NCBI GenBank assembly: GCA_903933915.1
Contig: CAIZLW010000013.1
Coordinates: 1 to 64,000, forward strand
Source of the DNA: an uncultured beta proteobacterium
Lineage (GTDB): Bacteria; Pseudomonadota; Gammaproteobacteria; Burkholderiales; SG8-41
Direction: 5' to 3'
DNA length: 64,000 nt
Under the pieces are notes generated by a model. That model was not told where the DNA came from. It did no database searches and worked only from the letters and a program-made list of their open reading frames with translations. The position numbers and the translations under genes were made by a program. This document shows positions 9,123 to 20,710 of this stretch, piece after piece (within the stretch, counting starts at the first letter, position 1; each line of letters begins with the position of its first letter).

Positions 9123-12100
9123 TCAGGCGGCGATCTTTTTACCCTTGGCGGCCAGTTCGCCCAGCGCGCGGCGGTATTCGTGGGGGAATACCTTGACGAA
9201 CTTGGTGCGCGCTGTAGTCCAGTTGGCGACGATGTCCTGCGCCCTGGTGCTGCCGGTCAGGCGGGCATGGTTCTCGATGTGGCGTTTGGCGATGACTTCA
9301 TCGGCTTGCCCCAGATGCCACACGTCGCGCGTTACTTTGGCGTCCTGTTCCGCTTCGGTGAGCAAGGGCTCGAGCTTGACCATCGCCGTGTTGCAGTAAG
9401 ACGAAAAGCTGCCGTCTTCATCGTAAACATAGGCGATGCCGCCGGACATGCCTGCAGCGAAGTTGCGGCCGGTGGGCCCGAGCACGACGACGGTGCCGCC
9501 GGTCATGTATTCGCAGCCATGATCGCCGGTGCCCTCGACGACGGTGTGAGCGCCGGAGTTGCGCACCGCAAAGCGCTCGCCAGCGACGCCGCGGAAATAG
9601 GCTTCCCCGGCGATTGCGCCGTAGAGCACCGCGTTGCCGGTGATGATATTCAGACCCGCTTCGCCACGGAACTTCGGCGACGGCTGGACAATGATGCGGC
9701 CCCCGGACAGGCCTTTGCCGCAGTAGTCGTTGGTATCGCCGATCAGGTTCAGCGTGATGCCGCGTGACAGGAAGGCGCCCAGGCTCTGGCCGGCGGAACC
9801 GGCAAACTTCACGCGGATGGTGTCGTCCGGCAGGCCTTCATGACCGTAGCGTTTGGCGACTTCGCCAGAGAGCATGGTGCCGACGGTGCGGTTGATGTTG
9901 CGGATCGGCATGTCGATGCTGACTTTTTCGCCGCGCTCCAGCGCCGGTTTGGCGAGTTCGATCAGGCGGTGATCCAGCGCCTTGTCGAGACCGTGGTCCT
10001 GCGCTTCGGTGTGGAAGCGCGAAACTTCGGGGCCCATTTTCGGCTGGTGGAAGACGCGGCTGAAATCGAGGCCGCGGGCTTTCCAGTGTTCGATGCCTTG
10101 GCGGGTGTCGAGCAGGTCGGAACGGCCGATCAGGTCATCAAACTTGCGGATGCCGAGTTGCGCCATCAGCTGGCGGATTTCCTCGGCGACAAAAAAGAAG
10201 TAATTGATGATGTGTTCCGGCTTGCCGGTGAATTTCTTGCGCAGCACCGGATCCTGGGTGGCAACGCCCACCGGACAGGTGTTGAGGTGGCATTTGCGCA
10301 TCATGATGCAGCCTTCGACCACCAGCGGCGCGGTGGCAAAGCCGAACTCGTCGGCGCCGAGCAGCGCGCCGATGATGACATCGCGGCCGGTTTTGAGCTG
10401 GCCGTCGACCTGCACCGCAATGCGGCTGCGCAGACGGTTCAGCACCAGCGTTTGCTGGGTTTCGGCCAGGCCGAGTTCCCACGGCGTGCCGGCGTGTTTG
10501 ATTGACGACCACGGGCTGGCGCCGGTGCCGCCGTCGTGGCCGGAAATGGTCACGTGATCGGCTTTGGCTTTGGCCACGCCTGCGGCCACCGTGCCGACGC
10601 CGACTTCCGACACCAGCTTGACGCTGATCGAGGCCGCAGTGTTGCTGTTCTTCAGGTCGTGGATCAGCTGTGCCAGATCTTCGATCGAATAGATGTCATG
10701 GTGCGGCGGCGGTGAAATCAGCTCCACGCCCGGCGTCGAGTAGCGCAGTTCGGCGATGTATTCGGAGACTTTCTTGCCCGGCAGCTGTCCGCCCTCTCCC
10801 GGCTTGGCGCCCTGCGCCATCTTGATCTGGATCTGCTCGGCACTGGCCAGATATTCGGCGGTGACGCCGAAGCGGCCCGACGCCACCTGTTTGATTTTCG
10901 ATTTCAGGGAATCGCCGGCCTTGAGTTCGACGTCGCCGACAAAACGACCGATCCCCAGGCGCGATTCCATGGTTTCGCCGGCCTTGATCGGGGCAAAACG
11001 CCGGCGGTCTTCACCACCTTCTCCGGTGTTGGACTTGCCGCCGATGCGGTTCATCGCCACCGCCAGCGTGGCGTGGGCTTCGGTGGAAATCGAACCCAGT
11101 GACATCGCGCCGGACGAGAAACGTTTGACGATTTCGGCTGCCGGTTCGACTTCCTCGATCGGCACCGGCTGGCAGCGATTGAAACGGAATTCGAACAGGC
11201 CGCGGAACGTCATGTGCCGTTTCGACTGGTCGTTGATGATGTCGGCGTATTCGCGATAGGTCGACGCACTGTTGGCTCGGGTCGCATGTTGCAGCTTGGC
11301 GATCGCGTCCGGCGTCCACATGTGTTCTTCGCCGCGCACGCGCCAGGCGTATTCACCGCCAGCATCCAGTGAACCGGATAGCACCGGGTCGTTGCTGAAG
11401 GCGCTGCGATGGGTGCGGATCGATTCCTCGGCGACTTCGAAAATGCCGATGCCGCCGACGTTGGAGGACGTACCGGTGAAATACTTGTCGATCAGCGGAC
11501 GCGACAGGCCGATGGCCTCGAATATCTGCGCACCGGTGTACGACATATACGTGGAGATGCCCATTTTCGACATCACCTTGCGCAGACCCTTGCCTACGGC
11601 TTTGACGAAATTCTTGATAGCTTTGTCGCCGTCGACACCGTTGATCTGGCCGCTGTCGGCAATGTTGAGTACGGTCTCCAGCGCCAGGTAGGGATGCACG
11701 GCTTCCGCGCCGTAACCGCCGAGCAGTGCAAAGTGATGCACTTCGCGCGCGGAACCGGTTTCGACGACGAGGCCGGCGCTGGTGCGCAGGCCCTTGTCGA
11801 CCAGGTGATGATGAATGGTCGACAGCGCGAGCAGCGCCGGGATCGCGACATGATCGCGGTCGATATGACGATCGGAAATGATGATGATCGAATAACCCGA
11901 ACGCACGGCGTCTTCGGCCTGTGCGGCCAGGCTGGCCAGGCGCGCCTCGATGGCTTCCTTGCCCCATGCTTCGGGGTAGGTAATGTTCAGTTCACAGGAC
12001 TTGAACTTGCCGTCGGTGTAACGCTCGATGTTGCGGATTTTTTCCATCTCGTAGAAATCCAGCACCGGCTGGCTGACTTCGAGGCGGATCGGCGGATTGG

Positions 12101-13778
12101 TTTCATCGATGCCCAGCAGATTGGGCTTGGGTCCGATGAACGATACCAGCGAGGTGACCAGTTCCTCGCGAATCGGATCAATCGGCGGGTTGGTGACCTG
12201 CGCGAACAACTGTTTGAAATACTGGTACAGGTTCTTGTTCTTGGCAGAGAGCACCGCCAGTGGCGAATCGTTGCCCATGGAGCCGATTGGTTCTTCACCG
12301 TTACCGGCCATCGGTGCGAGGATGAACTTGAGGTCTTCCTGGGTGTAACCGAAGGCTTGCTGACGATCCAGCAACGGTACGGCGCTGCGCTCCGGCTGTG
12401 CCTTCTGGCTTTCGACATCATCCAGTTTGACGCGGATGCGTTCAATCCATTCGACGTAAGGTTTGGCTGAAGCGAGTGATTCCTTCAGTTCCTCGTCGTC
12501 AATGATGCGGCCCTTTTCCAGGTCGACCAGGAACATCTTGCCCGGCTGCAGGCGCCATTTTTTGACGATTTTGTCTTCGGAAATCGGCAAACAGCCGGAT
12601 TCCGAGCCCATGATCACCAGGTCGTCGTCAGTGACGATGTAGCGCGCCGGACGCAGGCCATTGCGATCGAGCGTGGCGCCGATCTGGCGGCCGTCGCTGA
12701 AGGCGATCGCGGCGGGGCCGTCCCACGGCTCCATCATCGCGGCATGGTATTCATAAAATGCGCGGCGGCTCGGGTCCATCAAAGTATGGGCTTCCCATGC
12801 CTCGGGAATCATCATCATCACCGCGTGGGCGATTGAATAACCGCTCATCACCAGCAATTCCAGCGAATTGTCGAACGACGCCGAGTCCGACTGGCCCGGG
12901 TAAATCAGCGGCCACAGCTTGTCGAGATCCTTGCCCAGAATCGGGCTCGAAATCGCCCCCTGGCGCGCGCGCACCCAGTTGACGTTGCCGCGCACGGTAT
13001 TGATTTCGCCGTTGTGGGCGATCATGCGGAAGGGATGGGCGAGGTCCCATGTCGGGAAGGTGTTGGTCGAGAACCGCTGGTGCACCAGCGCCAGCGCCGA
13101 TACGACGCGCGGGTCCTGCAGGTCGCGGTAGTAGGTGCCGACTTGCGAGGGCAGCAGCATGCCTTTGTAGACGATGGTGCGCGCTGACATCGACGGCACG
13201 AAAAATTCCGTGCTGTGTGCGAGTTTCAGTGCGCGAATCGCATGGCCGGCGCTTTTGCGGATGACGTAGAGCTTGCGTTCCAGTGCGTCAGTAACGCGGA
13301 TGGCGGAGCTGCGGCCGACGAACACCTGACGGATCACCGGCTCGACCTTTTTCACCGACTCGCCGAGATCTTCGCTGTCCACCGGCACATCGCGCCAGCC
13401 GAGCAGAATTTGACCTTCGTCCTTGATGGCGCGTTCGATTTCGTATTCGCAGGCAAGGCGTGATGCCGGCTCGCGCGGCAGGAACACCATGCCGATGCCG
13501 TATTCACCGGCAGGCGGGAGCTTGACGCCCCGTTTGTCCATTTCCTCGCGGAAAAACGCGTCGGGAATCTGGATCAGGATGCCGGCGCCGTCCGAAGCCT
13601 TCGGGTCCGCGCCCACTGCGCCGCGATGGGTCAGATTGCAAAGGATGGTCAGACCTTGCTCAATGATGTTGTGGCTTTTCTTGCCCTTGATATTGGCAAC
13701 AAAACCGACACCGCACGCATCATGTTCGTGCGCGCCATCGTAAAGACCTTGGGGTTCCGGCAGATTCGGGTGTGACAT
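9123..13778 (-). CDS. gltB: Glutamate synthase (NADPH) large subunit
   Basis: A 1551-residue enzyme that makes two glutamates from glutamine and 2-oxoglutarate. I start it at ATG 13778, preceded by GAGG about ten bases upstream; the frame stays open farther upstream without homology. The start leads to [13 protein letters not shown], in which Cys22 becomes the N-terminal nucleophile of the class II amidotransferase domain after propeptide removal. The FMN-binding synthase domain, including [25 protein letters not shown] and [13 protein letters not shown] (Fe-S cysteines), occupies the second half. A glucan-like beta-helix GXGXG domain forms the end. Partner of GltD next door. Confidence 0.97.
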   Translation of the reverse strand: MSHPNLPEPQGLYDGAHEHDACGVGFVANIKGKKSHNIIEQGLTILCNLTHRGAVGADPKASDGAGILIQIPDAFFREEMDKRGVKLPPAGEYGIGMVFLPREPASRLACEYEIERAIKDEGQILLGWRDVPVDSEDLGESVKKVEPVIRQVFVGRSSAIRVTDALERKLYVIRKSAGHAIRALKLAHSTEFFVPSMSARTIVYKGMLLPSQVGTYYRDLQDPRVVSALALVHQRFSTNTFPTWDLAHPFRMIAHNGEINTVRGNVNWVRARQGAISSPILGKDLDKLWPLIYPGQSDSASFDNSLELLVMSGYSIAHAVMMMIPEAWEAHTLMDPSRRAFYEYHAAMMEPWDGPAAIAFSDGRQIGATLDRNGLRPARYIVTDDDLVIMGSESGCLPISEDKIVKKWRLQPGKMFLVDLEKGRIIDDEELKESLASAKPYVEWIERIRVKLDDVESQKAQPERSAVPLLDRQQAFGYTQEDLKFILAPMAGNGEEPIGSMGNDSPLAVLSAKNKNLYQYFKQLFAQVTNPPIDPIREELVTSLVSFIGPKPNLLGIDETNPPIRLEVSQPVLDFYEMEKIRNIERYTDGKFKSCELNITYPEAWGKEAIEARLASLAAQAEDAVRSGYSIIIISDRHIDRDHVAIPALLALSTIHHHLVDKGLRTSAGLVVETGSAREVHHFALLGGYGAEAVHPYLALETVLNIADSGQINGVDGDKAIKNFVKAVGKGLRKVMSKMGISTYMSYTGAQIFEAIGLSRPLIDKYFTGTSSNVGGIGIFEVAEESIRTHRSAFSNDPVLSGSLDAGGEYAWRVRGEEHMWTPDAIAKLQHATRANSASTYREYADIINDQSKRHMTFRGLFEFRFNRCQPVPIEEVEPAAEIVKRFSSGAMSLGSISTEAHATLAVAMNRIGGKSNTGEGGEDRRRFAPIKAGETMESRLGIGRFVGDVELKAGDSLKSKIKQVASGRFGVTAEYLASAEQIQIKMAQGAKPGEGGQLPGKKVSEYIAELRYSTPGVELISPPPHHDIYSIEDLAQLIHDLKNSNTAASISVKLVSEVGVGTVAAGVAKAKADHVTISGHDGGTGASPWSSIKHAGTPWELGLAETQQTLVLNRLRSRIAVQVDGQLKTGRDVIIGALLGADEFGFATAPLVVEGCIMMRKCHLNTCPVGVATQDPVLRKKFTGKPEHIINYFFFVAEEIRQLMAQLGIRKFDDLIGRSDLLDTRQGIEHWKARGLDFSRVFHQPKMGPEVSRFHTEAQDHGLDKALDHRLIELAKPALERGEKVSIDMPIRNINRTVGTMLSGEVAKRYGHEGLPDDTIRVKFAGSAGQSLGAFLSRGITLNLIGDTNDYCGKGLSGGRIIVQPSPKFRGEAGLNIITGNAVLYGAIAGEAYFRGVAGERFAVRNSGAHTVVEGTGDHGCEYMTGGTVVVLGPTGRNFAAGMSGGIAYVYDEDGSFSSYCNTAMVKLEPLLTEAEQDAKVTRDVWHLGQADEVIAKRHIENHARLTGSTRAQDIVANWTTARTKFVKVFPHEYRRALGELAAKGKKIAA

Positions 13779-13800
13779 CGAGAGCCTCGTCAAAAACATT

Positions 13801-13823
13801 TTGAAAATCAATAACTTACAGCC
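13801..13823 (-). repeat. AT-rich leader motif (TAAGTTATTG type) upstream of gltB
   Basis: On the minus strand this reads TGTAAGTTATTG followed by ATTTTCAA, 23-45 bases upstream of the gltB ATG. The same 12-mer TGTAAGTTATTG occurs at 57361-57372 on the plus strand, and related AT-rich blocks occur at 6451-6490, 33824-33853, 35437-35466 and 48705-48745. It stands out against the GC-rich background. Function is unknown; a promoter or mRNA leader element is the simplest idea. Confidence 0.4.
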
Positions 13824-13946
13824 GTATTTGCTGCGTCGCCGCAAGCCGGGATCGTCAAAACGCGAAAAACGGAGTGAAACCGGGCAAGTCTACCTCCATC
13901 AAGGGGTTGGCTCAACCGGTTGCGGCCTTAACACCGCGAGAAAATC

Positions 13947-15071
13947 TCAGCTGACGTCGATGGAAAACAGACGTCGATGTTCAATGATGGCGTAACGGTC
14001 GGTCATGCCGGCGATGTAGTCGGCGATAGCTCGCGGGGTATCGGCTTCGGCACGGACCTGGAACTCTGGCGGCAGCAGGCCCGGTTCGGCGAGAAAGGCC
14101 TGAAACAGGTCGGTGATAATGCGGCGGGCTTTGCTGCTCATTCGCGATACCCGGTAATGCCGGTAGAGGTTGGCGTGCAGGAAACGCTTCAATTCGGCTT
14201 GTTCGCGCTGGATCCGATCCGAAAAACGGACCATCGCCGGCGCCCGGCGCACGTCGTCTACGGAGGCAGGATCATGCTCGCGGATACTCGCGGCGCTTTG
14301 CCGGATCAGATCAGTCACCAGGGTGTCGATCATCCGCCGCACGGTTTCATGCACCAGCCGCCGGCCTTCGATTTTCGGAAACGCTTTTAAGGCAGCGCGC
14401 ATATGACGGCGGAAAATGGCCACGGTCGCCAGTTGGTCCATTTCCAGCAACCCTGAGCGCAGCCCGTCATCGACATCATGGTTGTTGTAGGCAATCTCGT
14501 CGGCCAGATTGGCGATCTGGGCTTCAAGGCTGGGTCGTTGCCGGCGCACGAAACGTTCGCCGACGTCGCCGAGCATGCGCGCATTCTTCAGCGAGCAATG
14601 TTTGAGGATGCCTTCGCGGGTTTCGAAGGTCAGATTCAGGCCGTCAAATGCACCGTAACGCTGCTCAAGGACATCGACCACGCGCAGCGACTGCAGGTTA
14701 TGTTCGAATCCGCCATAAGGCTTCATGCAGACGTTCAGCGCGTCCTGACCGCTGTGGCCAAAGGGCGTGTGGCCGAGATCATGCGCCAGTGTGATGGCTT
14801 CGGTCAGGTCCTCACAGAGCGACAGGTGGCGCGCCACGGAACGGCCGATTTGCGCCACTTCAAGACTGTGCGTCAGCCGGGTGCGGAAGAGATCGCCTTC
14901 ATGATTCACGAACACCTGGGTCTTGTACTCCAGGCGGCGAAATCCGGTGGAATGGATGATGCGATCGCGGTCGCGCTGATATTCGCTGCGCCCGCGCGGC
15001 GGCGGTTCGCAAAAACGGCGTCCGCGAGAAGATTCCGGATGGGCGGCGTAACGGGCCAGTTCAGGTGTCAT
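13947..15071 (-). CDS. dgt: Deoxyguanosinetriphosphate triphosphohydrolase-like protein (HD domain)
   Basis: A 374-residue HD-superfamily nucleotidohydrolase that probably cleaves dNTPs to nucleoside and tripolyphosphate. The N-terminal [22 protein letters not shown] is the Dgt signature. The metal ligands are in [15 protein letters not shown] and the HD pair [13 protein letters not shown] chose ATG 15071, which overlaps the end of aroB by 11 bases and is preceded by GGAGAGGG. The longer frame starting at 15143 lies wholly inside aroB. The shorter form matches the dGTPase-like type of betaproteobacteria, so substrate specificity may be broader than dGTP. Confidence 0.9.
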   Translation of the reverse strand: MTPELARYAAHPESSRGRRFCEPPPRGRSEYQRDRDRIIHSTGFRRLEYKTQVFVNHEGDLFRTRLTHSLEVAQIGRSVARHLSLCEDLTEAITLAHDLGHTPFGHSGQDALNVCMKPYGGFEHNLQSLRVVDVLEQRYGAFDGLNLTFETREGILKHCSLKNARMLGDVGERFVRRQRPSLEAQIANLADEIAYNNHDVDDGLRSGLLEMDQLATVAIFRRHMRAALKAFPKIEGRRLVHETVRRMIDTLVTDLIRQSAASIREHDPASVDDVRRAPAMVRFSDRIQREQAELKRFLHANLYRHYRVSRMSSKARRIITDLFQAFLAEPGLLPPEFQVRAEADTPRAIADYIAGMTDRYAIIEHRRLFSIDVS

Positions 15072-16164
15072 CAACACCCTCTCCGCCAAGCACTGTCGCG
15101 AGCGCTTCGCCGGGTACGGCAGCGCTGACAAATGCTTCGCCAATTTTTTTCAGCAGGACAAAGCGGATTTTTCCGCCTTCGACTTTTTTGTCATGACCCA
15201 TTAATTCAAGATAACGATTCACGCCCAGTCGCGGACCGCGCACAGGTAATCCCGCCCGCTGCAGCAGTTTGACTGTGCGCGAGACGCACTGATCATCGAC
15301 GAGCCCCATTTCGTGCGATACCCGTGCGGCAATGACCATGCCCGCAGCCACGGCTTCTCCGTGCAGCCATTGGCCATAACCGAGTCCGGATTCTATGGCG
15401 TGTCCGAAGGTATGGCCGAAATTGAGCAGTGCCCGTACACCTTCTTCGCGTTCATCGGCCGCAACCACGGTTGCCTTGTTCCGGCACGAAATCTGGATGG
15501 CGTGAGCCAGCGCCGCCGGCTCACGCGCGACCAGGCGATCCATATTGGTTTCAAGCCACTCAAAAAATGTGAAGTCACCGATCAACCCGTATTTGATGAC
15601 TTCAGCCAGACCCGCGGAGAGCTCGCGTTCCGGCAGTGTTTTGAGGGTGTCGGTATCGGCAATCACCACGCGAGGTTGGTAAAAAGCGCCGATCATGTTC
15701 TTGCCCAGCGGATGATTGATCGCTGTTTTACCGCCCACCGAAGAGTCGACCTGGGCCAGCAGCGTTGTCGGGATCTGGATGAAAGGTGCGCCGCGCTGGA
15801 ACACCGCGGCGGCAAATCCAGCCAGATCGCCGATCACGCCGCCGCCCAGCGCAATCAGCGTCGTCTTGCGTTCTGCCCGGCGCATCAGCAGTGCATCGAA
15901 CACCTGGTTCAGGGTCTGCCAGTTCTTGTGTTCTTCGCCGTCGGGCAGCACGATCGTATCGACCGCAACCTGCTGCTGGGCGAGCGCTGCCTTAAGCGTG
16001 TCTAGATACAGCGGAGCGACCACAGTATTGGTGATGATCACCGCCTTACGCTGCGGCAGATGGCGAGCCACCATTTCGCCCTGGCTAAGCAGGCCCGGGC
16101 CGATGTGTATCGGATAACTGCGGTCCGCAAGATCAACGCGGAGTGTCGTGGCGGTGTTGTTCAT
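15061..16164 (-). CDS. aroB: 3-dehydroquinate synthase
   Basis: A 367-residue NAD- and metal-dependent shikimate-pathway enzyme that cyclises DAHP to 3-dehydroquinate. Visible motifs are the NAD-binding [47 protein letters not shown], and the metal-ligand histidines in [12 protein letters not shown] and [11 protein letters not shown]. Length is normal. It lies 20 bases downstream of aroK and overlaps the dgt start by 11 bases, forming one transcription unit aroK-aroB-dgt. Confidence 0.97.
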   Translation of the reverse strand: MNNTATTLRVDLADRSYPIHIGPGLLSQGEMVARHLPQRKAVIITNTVVAPLYLDTLKAALAQQQVAVDTIVLPDGEEHKNWQTLNQVFDALLMRRAERKTTLIALGGGVIGDLAGFAAAVFQRGAPFIQIPTTLLAQVDSSVGGKTAINHPLGKNMIGAFYQPRVVIADTDTLKTLPERELSAGLAEVIKYGLIGDFTFFEWLETNMDRLVAREPAALAHAIQISCRNKATVVAADEREEGVRALLNFGHTFGHAIESGLGYGQWLHGEAVAAGMVIAARVSHEMGLVDDQCVSRTVKLLQRAGLPVRGPRLGVNRYLELMGHDKKVEGGKIRFVLLKKIGEAFVSAAVPGEALATVLGGEGVDDT

Positions 16165-16184
16165 GACGGTATTTGCACTGGAAC

Positions 16185-16763
16185 TCAGGGATGGGTCTGA
16201 CTGGCAGGGGCATCAGCGTCCGTCAGATGCTGCTGGATGCGCGATGTCAGGTGGGCCACGCTTTGTGATCCGGTGTCTACAATAAGATGAGCCACTTCCC
16301 GATACAAGGGATCACGCTGTTCGTGAAGGGATCGCAATTTACCCAGCGGATCGGCAGTCTGCAACAGTGGGCGGTTACGGTCCCTGCGGGTGCGTCGCCA
16401 CAGATCTTCCGGGGTCGCGCGCAGGTAAATGACCCGACCGCGGCTTTTGAGGAAGCGGCGGTTGGTGTCCGAAATGACCGCACCGCCACCGGTGGCAAGC
16501 ACGATGCCGTTCATCGCAGTCAGTTGTTCAATCATTTTTTCTTCGCGAGACCGAAAGCCGGACTCACCCTCAATTTCAAAAATGACAGGAATTTTTACGC
16601 CGGTGATCCGTTCGATCTCGGCATCTGCATCAAAAAACGTCATATCCAGACGCTGTGCAAGCATGCGCCCGACCGAGGTTTTGCCCGCCCCCATCAAACC
16701 GACCAGAAAGATATTGTCCTGGTGGGCTGCGTTTTCGCTGAAATGTTGATCGCTCGACGGCAT
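16185..16763 (-). CDS. aroK: Shikimate kinase
   Basis: A 192-residue cytosolic kinase that phosphorylates shikimate at the 3-hydroxyl. The P-loop [11 protein letters not shown] is at 22-32. The shikimate-binding DADAEIER and FRSREEKMI follow, then the GGGAV loop and the LID-region arginines in [12 protein letters not shown]. The N-terminal 15 residues are an extension before the core. It lies upstream of aroB and follows pilQ with a terminator hairpin between, so it probably has its own promoter in the 97-base gap. Confidence 0.95.
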   Translation of the reverse strand: MPSSDQHFSENAAHQDNIFLVGLMGAGKTSVGRMLAQRLDMTFFDADAEIERITGVKIPVIFEIEGESGFRSREEKMIEQLTAMNGIVLATGGGAVISDTNRRFLKSRGRVIYLRATPEDLWRRTRRDRNRPLLQTADPLGKLRSLHEQRDPLYREVAHLIVDTGSQSVAHLTSRIQQHLTDADAPASQTHP

Positions 16764-16810
16764 GGAGGGATTTTAGCTGAAGCCGTGTAATGGCCGTATC
16801 GCAAATAACA

Positions 16811-16839
16811 ATAAAAAGGGCGGCGCATCGCGCCGCCCT
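16811..16839 (-). terminator. Rho-independent terminator after pilQ
   Basis: AGGGCGGCG (16817-16825) pairs perfectly with CGCCGCCCT (16831-16839) around a five-base loop. On the minus strand the stem is followed by TTTTTATT. It sits just after the pilQ stop and marks the end of the pilMNOPQ transcript before aroK. Confidence 0.88.
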
Positions 16840-16860
16840 GATGTGATCCGGGAAGGCCGG

Positions 16861-18975
16861 TTAACGCAGGGAAGCACCGTCTTTCAGGATCTTCGGGGAA
16901 ATGAAGATCAGCAGTTCGCGCCGGTCATCCACACGCTGGTTGTTTTTGAACAGGAAACCGACAAAAGGCAGATCGCCCAGCACCGGTACCTTGGTCGTCG
17001 TCGAACGTTCGTCCTGGGTGTAGATGCCGCCGATGACAACCGTGCCGCCGTTTTCGACCAGCACCTCGGTTGCCACCTGCTTGGTGTCGATCGACGGGCC
17101 GGAAAGCGTGTTCTGGCCGACGCTGTCCTTGTTGACGCGCAAGTTCATGATCACGTTGTCGTCCGGCGTAATTTGCGGTTTGACTTTCAGCGACAACGTG
17201 GCTTTGCGGAACGATACGCTAGTCGCTCCGCTGGATGTCGCCTGCTGGTACGGAATCTCCGTGCCCTGCTCAATGGTGGCTTCAATCTTGTCGGCGGTAA
17301 TCACGCGCGGGCTGGAAATGATCTTGCCTTTACCGTCCGCCTGCAGCGCCGAAAGCTCCAAGTTGAGGAACTTGGTGCTCTTGTCGTTGAACAGCAGGAA
17401 GGAGAATACCCCGGGATTCGCACCGGAAAGACCCTGAGCCGGCAGGTTCACGAACAGCGCGTCGTTGAATGTTCCTGCAGTTGCCGACTGACCCGACGTA
17501 AACGCGGTGGCATTGGTGCTGCCGCCGATCAGGGCATTGGTGCCGCCACCGTTACCCAGGCGAAAACCTTGGCCGGTAGTGTCATTAAAGCCCAAGCGCG
17601 CGCCAATGTTGCGGCTGAAAGTATCGTTGGCTTCAACGATACGCGATTCAATCATCACCTGGCGGACAGGAATGTCGATTTGCTTCAGCAGTTTCCGGAC
17701 TTCTTCAAGACGTGAGGGCGTGTCCTGCACGAAAACCGTATTGGTGCGCACATCGACCACGGCGCTGCCCCGCTTCGACAGTATCCGTTGTTTGGCATCA
17801 GACAACAGCAACTGGAATTCGGCTGCTTTCTGGTAGTTAACCTGCATGCTTTCGGTACGCAGGGGTTCCAGATCGGCGATCTGCGAGCGCGCTTCCAGAG
17901 CCAGTTTTTCACGCGTGGCCAGCTCATCGCGGGGGGCGATCCACACCACGTTGCCAGTCTTGCGCATGTCGAGACCTTTGCTCTGGAGAATGATGTCCAG
18001 AGCCTGATCCCAGGGCACATCCTTGAGCCGCAGCGTCAGGCTGCCACCGACAGTATCGCTGGTGATCACGTTAAGCCCGGTAAAGTCGGCAATCACCTGC
18101 AGCACGGCGCGGACTTCGACGTTCTGGAAGTTCAGGGACAGCTTCTCGCCGGTAAAACCGGGCTGGACTAGCCGGGAGCCGTCATCAACCACCTTTTTAA
18201 CCTCGACAATGAAACGATTGTCGGTCTGGTAGGCCGAATGCTCCCATGCGCCGCGAGGCGTGATGACCATGCGGGTGCCGTTACCTTGTGCAAAAGTTTC
18301 TATACTTTCGACCGGCGTGCCGAAATCGACGACATCAAGGCGCCGGGCAAGATTCTTGGGCACGGCCGTGTTGAGGAAGTCGATAATCAGCGAACGGCCC
18401 TGCGTGCGCAGATCGATGCCGACTTGATTGTCGGATAGATCGACCATGATCCGGCCTTCGCCCGTGCGGCCGCGGCGGAAATCGACGTCACGAAGGCTGT
18501 GCGCGCCGTCGCCGGGTTTGACTTGCGCGAAAGTCTGCGCAGCCGGCGCTGGCGTTGAGGAGCCCGCGGCAGCGGTACCGCCCAGGGTGACCAGAATGGT
18601 GTTGCCCTCGATCTTGGCGTCGTATCCCAGCTGACGCGAAGTTTCGAGTACCAGGCGTGAACGATCGCCGGCCTGCACGATATTGATGCGGCGGACGTCA
18701 CCTTCGCCGATTTCATGCGTTGTTTTACCCGAGCCGTTCGTGGTGAGCGGGAAATCAAAAGCAATGCGCGGCGGATTATTCACCACGAAGCTGGCGGGCG
18801 TGCCTGCAGGAGCGCCTTTCAGCGTGATCTTGACCAGCGTGGAGCCGCCCTGTTGTGCCGAAACGTTAACGGCTTCGATGCTGTTCTGGGCATAAGCCGT
18901 GGCAGCGGCGATGGCAAAACCTGCCGTCACCGCCAGTTTGGAAACGTGAGTCATCAATTTGAAAAACCGAATCAT
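16861..18975 (-). CDS. pilQ: Type IV pilus secretin PilQ
   Basis: A 704-residue outer-membrane secretin through which the pilus passes. An N-terminal signal peptide ends near AATAYAQ (about residue 30). Two AMIN-type domains that bind peptidoglycan occupy roughly 35-240. A secretin/TonB short N-terminal domain (about 285-340, LSLNFQNVEVRAVLQVIADFTGLNVI) and an N1 domain precede the C-terminal secretin beta-barrel. The latter has VPVLGDLPFVGFLFKN near the end, the secretin signature. The ATG overlaps the pilP stop (ATGA). It is the last gene of pilMNOPQ and is followed by a strong terminator. Confidence 0.96.
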   Translation of the reverse strand: MIRFFKLMTHVSKLAVTAGFAIAAATAYAQNSIEAVNVSAQQGGSTLVKITLKGAPAGTPASFVVNNPPRIAFDFPLTTNGSGKTTHEIGEGDVRRINIVQAGDRSRLVLETSRQLGYDAKIEGNTILVTLGGTAAAGSSTPAPAAQTFAQVKPGDGAHSLRDVDFRRGRTGEGRIMVDLSDNQVGIDLRTQGRSLIIDFLNTAVPKNLARRLDVVDFGTPVESIETFAQGNGTRMVITPRGAWEHSAYQTDNRFIVEVKKVVDDGSRLVQPGFTGEKLSLNFQNVEVRAVLQVIADFTGLNVITSDTVGGSLTLRLKDVPWDQALDIILQSKGLDMRKTGNVVWIAPRDELATREKLALEARSQIADLEPLRTESMQVNYQKAAEFQLLLSDAKQRILSKRGSAVVDVRTNTVFVQDTPSRLEEVRKLLKQIDIPVRQVMIESRIVEANDTFSRNIGARLGFNDTTGQGFRLGNGGGTNALIGGSTNATAFTSGQSATAGTFNDALFVNLPAQGLSGANPGVFSFLLFNDKSTKFLNLELSALQADGKGKIISSPRVITADKIEATIEQGTEIPYQQATSSGATSVSFRKATLSLKVKPQITPDDNVIMNLRVNKDSVGQNTLSGPSIDTKQVATEVLVENGGTVVIGGIYTQDERSTTTKVPVLGDLPFVGFLFKNNQRVDDRRELLIFISPKILKDGASLR

Positions 18976-19502
18976 TTAGTGCCTCCTTGTTCTTGCAGCA
19001 GTAGCGCCTGTTCCTTTTCTTCCCAGTTGCCGCCGCTGTCCTGAACGATTTCCTTCAGTTTGATATCCGTTTCCGAAATACCCACGATGCGTCCAAAGTT
19101 CTGGCCCAAGTAATTTCCCGACCGTACGCGGTAGAGCGCGTTGTCCGGCGCCTTGACCAGCGCAAATACCTGGTTTTTCTGCTGTAGCGTTCCGACCATT
19201 TTCAGATTTTCCAGCGGGAAAGCTTCCAAAGCTTCACGCGGCCGGTTTAAATCCGGCTGCAGCCCGCCTTTTGAAGTGGATTTCGGGGGTTCGATCTTGC
19301 GCGGCTTGAACGGATCCGTCAGATCGTAGGCGTTGTAGGCAAAAGGCTCGTACGGTTTGACCTCCGGCAACGGCTGTATCCGCCCGCCGGGAAGCTTGTC
19401 AGACTCTTTGACGAATTGCCGCAGATCCGAATGTTCCTCTCCGCTGCAACCAGCCACGGCCAACACACAGCTCAAAACGGCCACTAACGCTCGGCTGTTC
19501 AT
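18972..19502 (-). CDS. pilP: Type IV pilus alignment lipoprotein PilP
   Basis: A 176-residue inner-membrane lipoprotein linking the PilN/PilO platform to the PilQ secretin. The signal peptide ends in lipobox LAVAGC at about residue 19. A disordered Pro/Lys stretch (PFKPRKIEPPKSTSKGG) precedes the C-terminal beta domain beginning FPLENLKMVGTL, which contacts PilQ. Start and stop overlap pilO and pilQ by four bases each, indicating tight coupling. Confidence 0.94.
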   Translation of the reverse strand: MNSRALVAVLSCVLAVAGCSGEEHSDLRQFVKESDKLPGGRIQPLPEVKPYEPFAYNAYDLTDPFKPRKIEPPKSTSKGGLQPDLNRPREALEAFPLENLKMVGTLQQKNQVFALVKAPDNALYRVRSGNYLGQNFGRIVGISETDIKLKEIVQDSGGNWEEKEQALLLQEQGGTK

Positions 19503-20125
19503 TTCTTGGCTCCCGCCGCCGGTTTTTTGCGTGCTGCGGCCAGTTCGCTGTCATCCAGGTAACGGAAGGTTTTGGCAACCGCATCCAGCGTCAGAAGACC
19601 TTCCTTGCTGGACGCCAGTGAAATATCGTTCAGCGTCACGATGCGGGAAAGCCTGCCGATGTCACTCGCAAAAGCGCCCAAGTCATGATAGTTGCCGGTT
19701 ACACGCACGGTGATCGGCAATTCAGCGTAAAAATCACCCATGATTTCGTTTGCGGCCGGACGGAATAATTCGAATTGCAGTCCGCGGCCCAGACCAGCCT
19801 GGTTGATATCGGTCAGCAGCGCATCCATTTCCGATTTGCCCGGCAATTGTTTAAGCAGGGCGCCGAACTGGGATTCGATGTCTACCAGTTGCTTGCGATA
19901 GGCCGGCAGATCAATGGCTTGCTTCTTTTTGTCCAGGAAGGTGGTGCGAAGCTGCTCTTCCTTGGCCTTTTCCCCATCAATGCGCGCCAGCTGATCTTGC
20001 CAGTCAAACCAGTAGCTGGCACCGACCAGTGCGATTAGCAGCAGCAACAGGACGCCGAGCTTGGGCAGGATCGGCCAACTGCCGATCTTGTTGGGATCAA
20101 GTTTTTTGAGTTCGTCCAAGGTCAT
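19499..20125 (-). CDS. pilO: Type IV pilus inner-membrane protein PilO
   Basis: A 208-residue bitopic protein of the pilus alignment complex. A short cytoplasmic start (MTLDELKKLDPNKIGSWP) is followed by one membrane helix (about 22-43). A coiled-coil region (about 50-95) and a periplasmic ferredoxin-like domain follow. The PilO signature FELFRPAANEIMGDFYAELPI is present. The tail is Lys/Ala-rich. It lies three bases after pilN and overlaps pilP by four. Confidence 0.94.
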   Translation of the reverse strand: MTLDELKKLDPNKIGSWPILPKLGVLLLLLIALVGASYWFDWQDQLARIDGEKAKEEQLRTTFLDKKKQAIDLPAYRKQLVDIESQFGALLKQLPGKSEMDALLTDINQAGLGRGLQFELFRPAANEIMGDFYAELPITVRVTGNYHDLGAFASDIGRLSRIVTLNDISLASSKEGLLTLDAVAKTFRYLDDSELAAARKKPAAGAKK

Positions 20126-20128
20126 GGT

Positions 20129-20710
20129 TTAGCCCTTCTTCCCGGCTTTCTTGTCGGTGGGCTCGACGATGCGCGTGACTTCGATGTTCATCGTGAACTC
20201 GTTAAGGCGTTGCCCGCCAGTTGACGCCGATTTGATTTCAACCAGATTGGCTTTCTGCAGGTATTGAGAGCCTTCAAGATTGCGCATCAGCGTCGATACG
20301 CGGGCTTGCGATTGGGTGTAACCGGAAATCGTGACCTTGACGCCCTGCTGCTTGATCGTTTTCAGATACATGCCGTCGGGGAGCTGTCGGACCAGTTGAT
20401 CCAGCAAATGCACCACTTCCGCGCGGTTGCTCTGCAGTGTTTCGACCACCTGTTTGCGTTTCAGCAGCGCCGCAATCTGCTCCTTGAGCTTGTTGATTTC
20501 GGCGATTTCCTTGTCGATCTTGACGATCTCCTGCTCAAGGTATTTGTTTCTCGCCTGCTGGTTGGTCAGGGCGCTGTCGAGATAGGTGTGCACGCCGAAC
20601 CAGATTGCGGCACCCATGGCCACGACCACACCCAGCATGACAAAGAAATGCTGCTGCTGCTGCTTGCGCCGCATCTCGCGATGCGGCAGCAGATTGATGC
20701 GGGCGGTCAT
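20129..20710 (-). CDS. pilN: Type IV pilus inner-membrane protein PilN
   Basis: A 193-residue bitopic protein. The cytoplasmic start MTARINLLPHRE has the conserved INLLPHRE-type motif that binds PilM. One membrane helix (about 22-44) precedes a coiled coil (about 50-90) and a periplasmic ferredoxin-like fold ending in FTMNIEVTRI. It dimerises with PilO. The ATG overlaps the pilM stop by four bases. Confidence 0.94.
   Translation of the reverse strand: MTARINLLPHREMRRKQQQQHFFVMLGVVVAMGAAIWFGVHTYLDSALTNQQARNKYLEQEIVKIDKEIAEINKLKEQIAALLKRKQVVETLQSNRAEVVHLLDQLVRQLPDGMYLKTIKQQGVKVTISGYTQSQARVSTLMRNLEGSQYLQKANLVEIKSASTGGQRLNEFTMNIEVTRIVEPTDKKAGKKG

Noticed and set aside
13779-13844. An N-terminal extension of GltB
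   Set aside because: The added residues are not part of the family, and the ATG at 13778 has a GAGG site.
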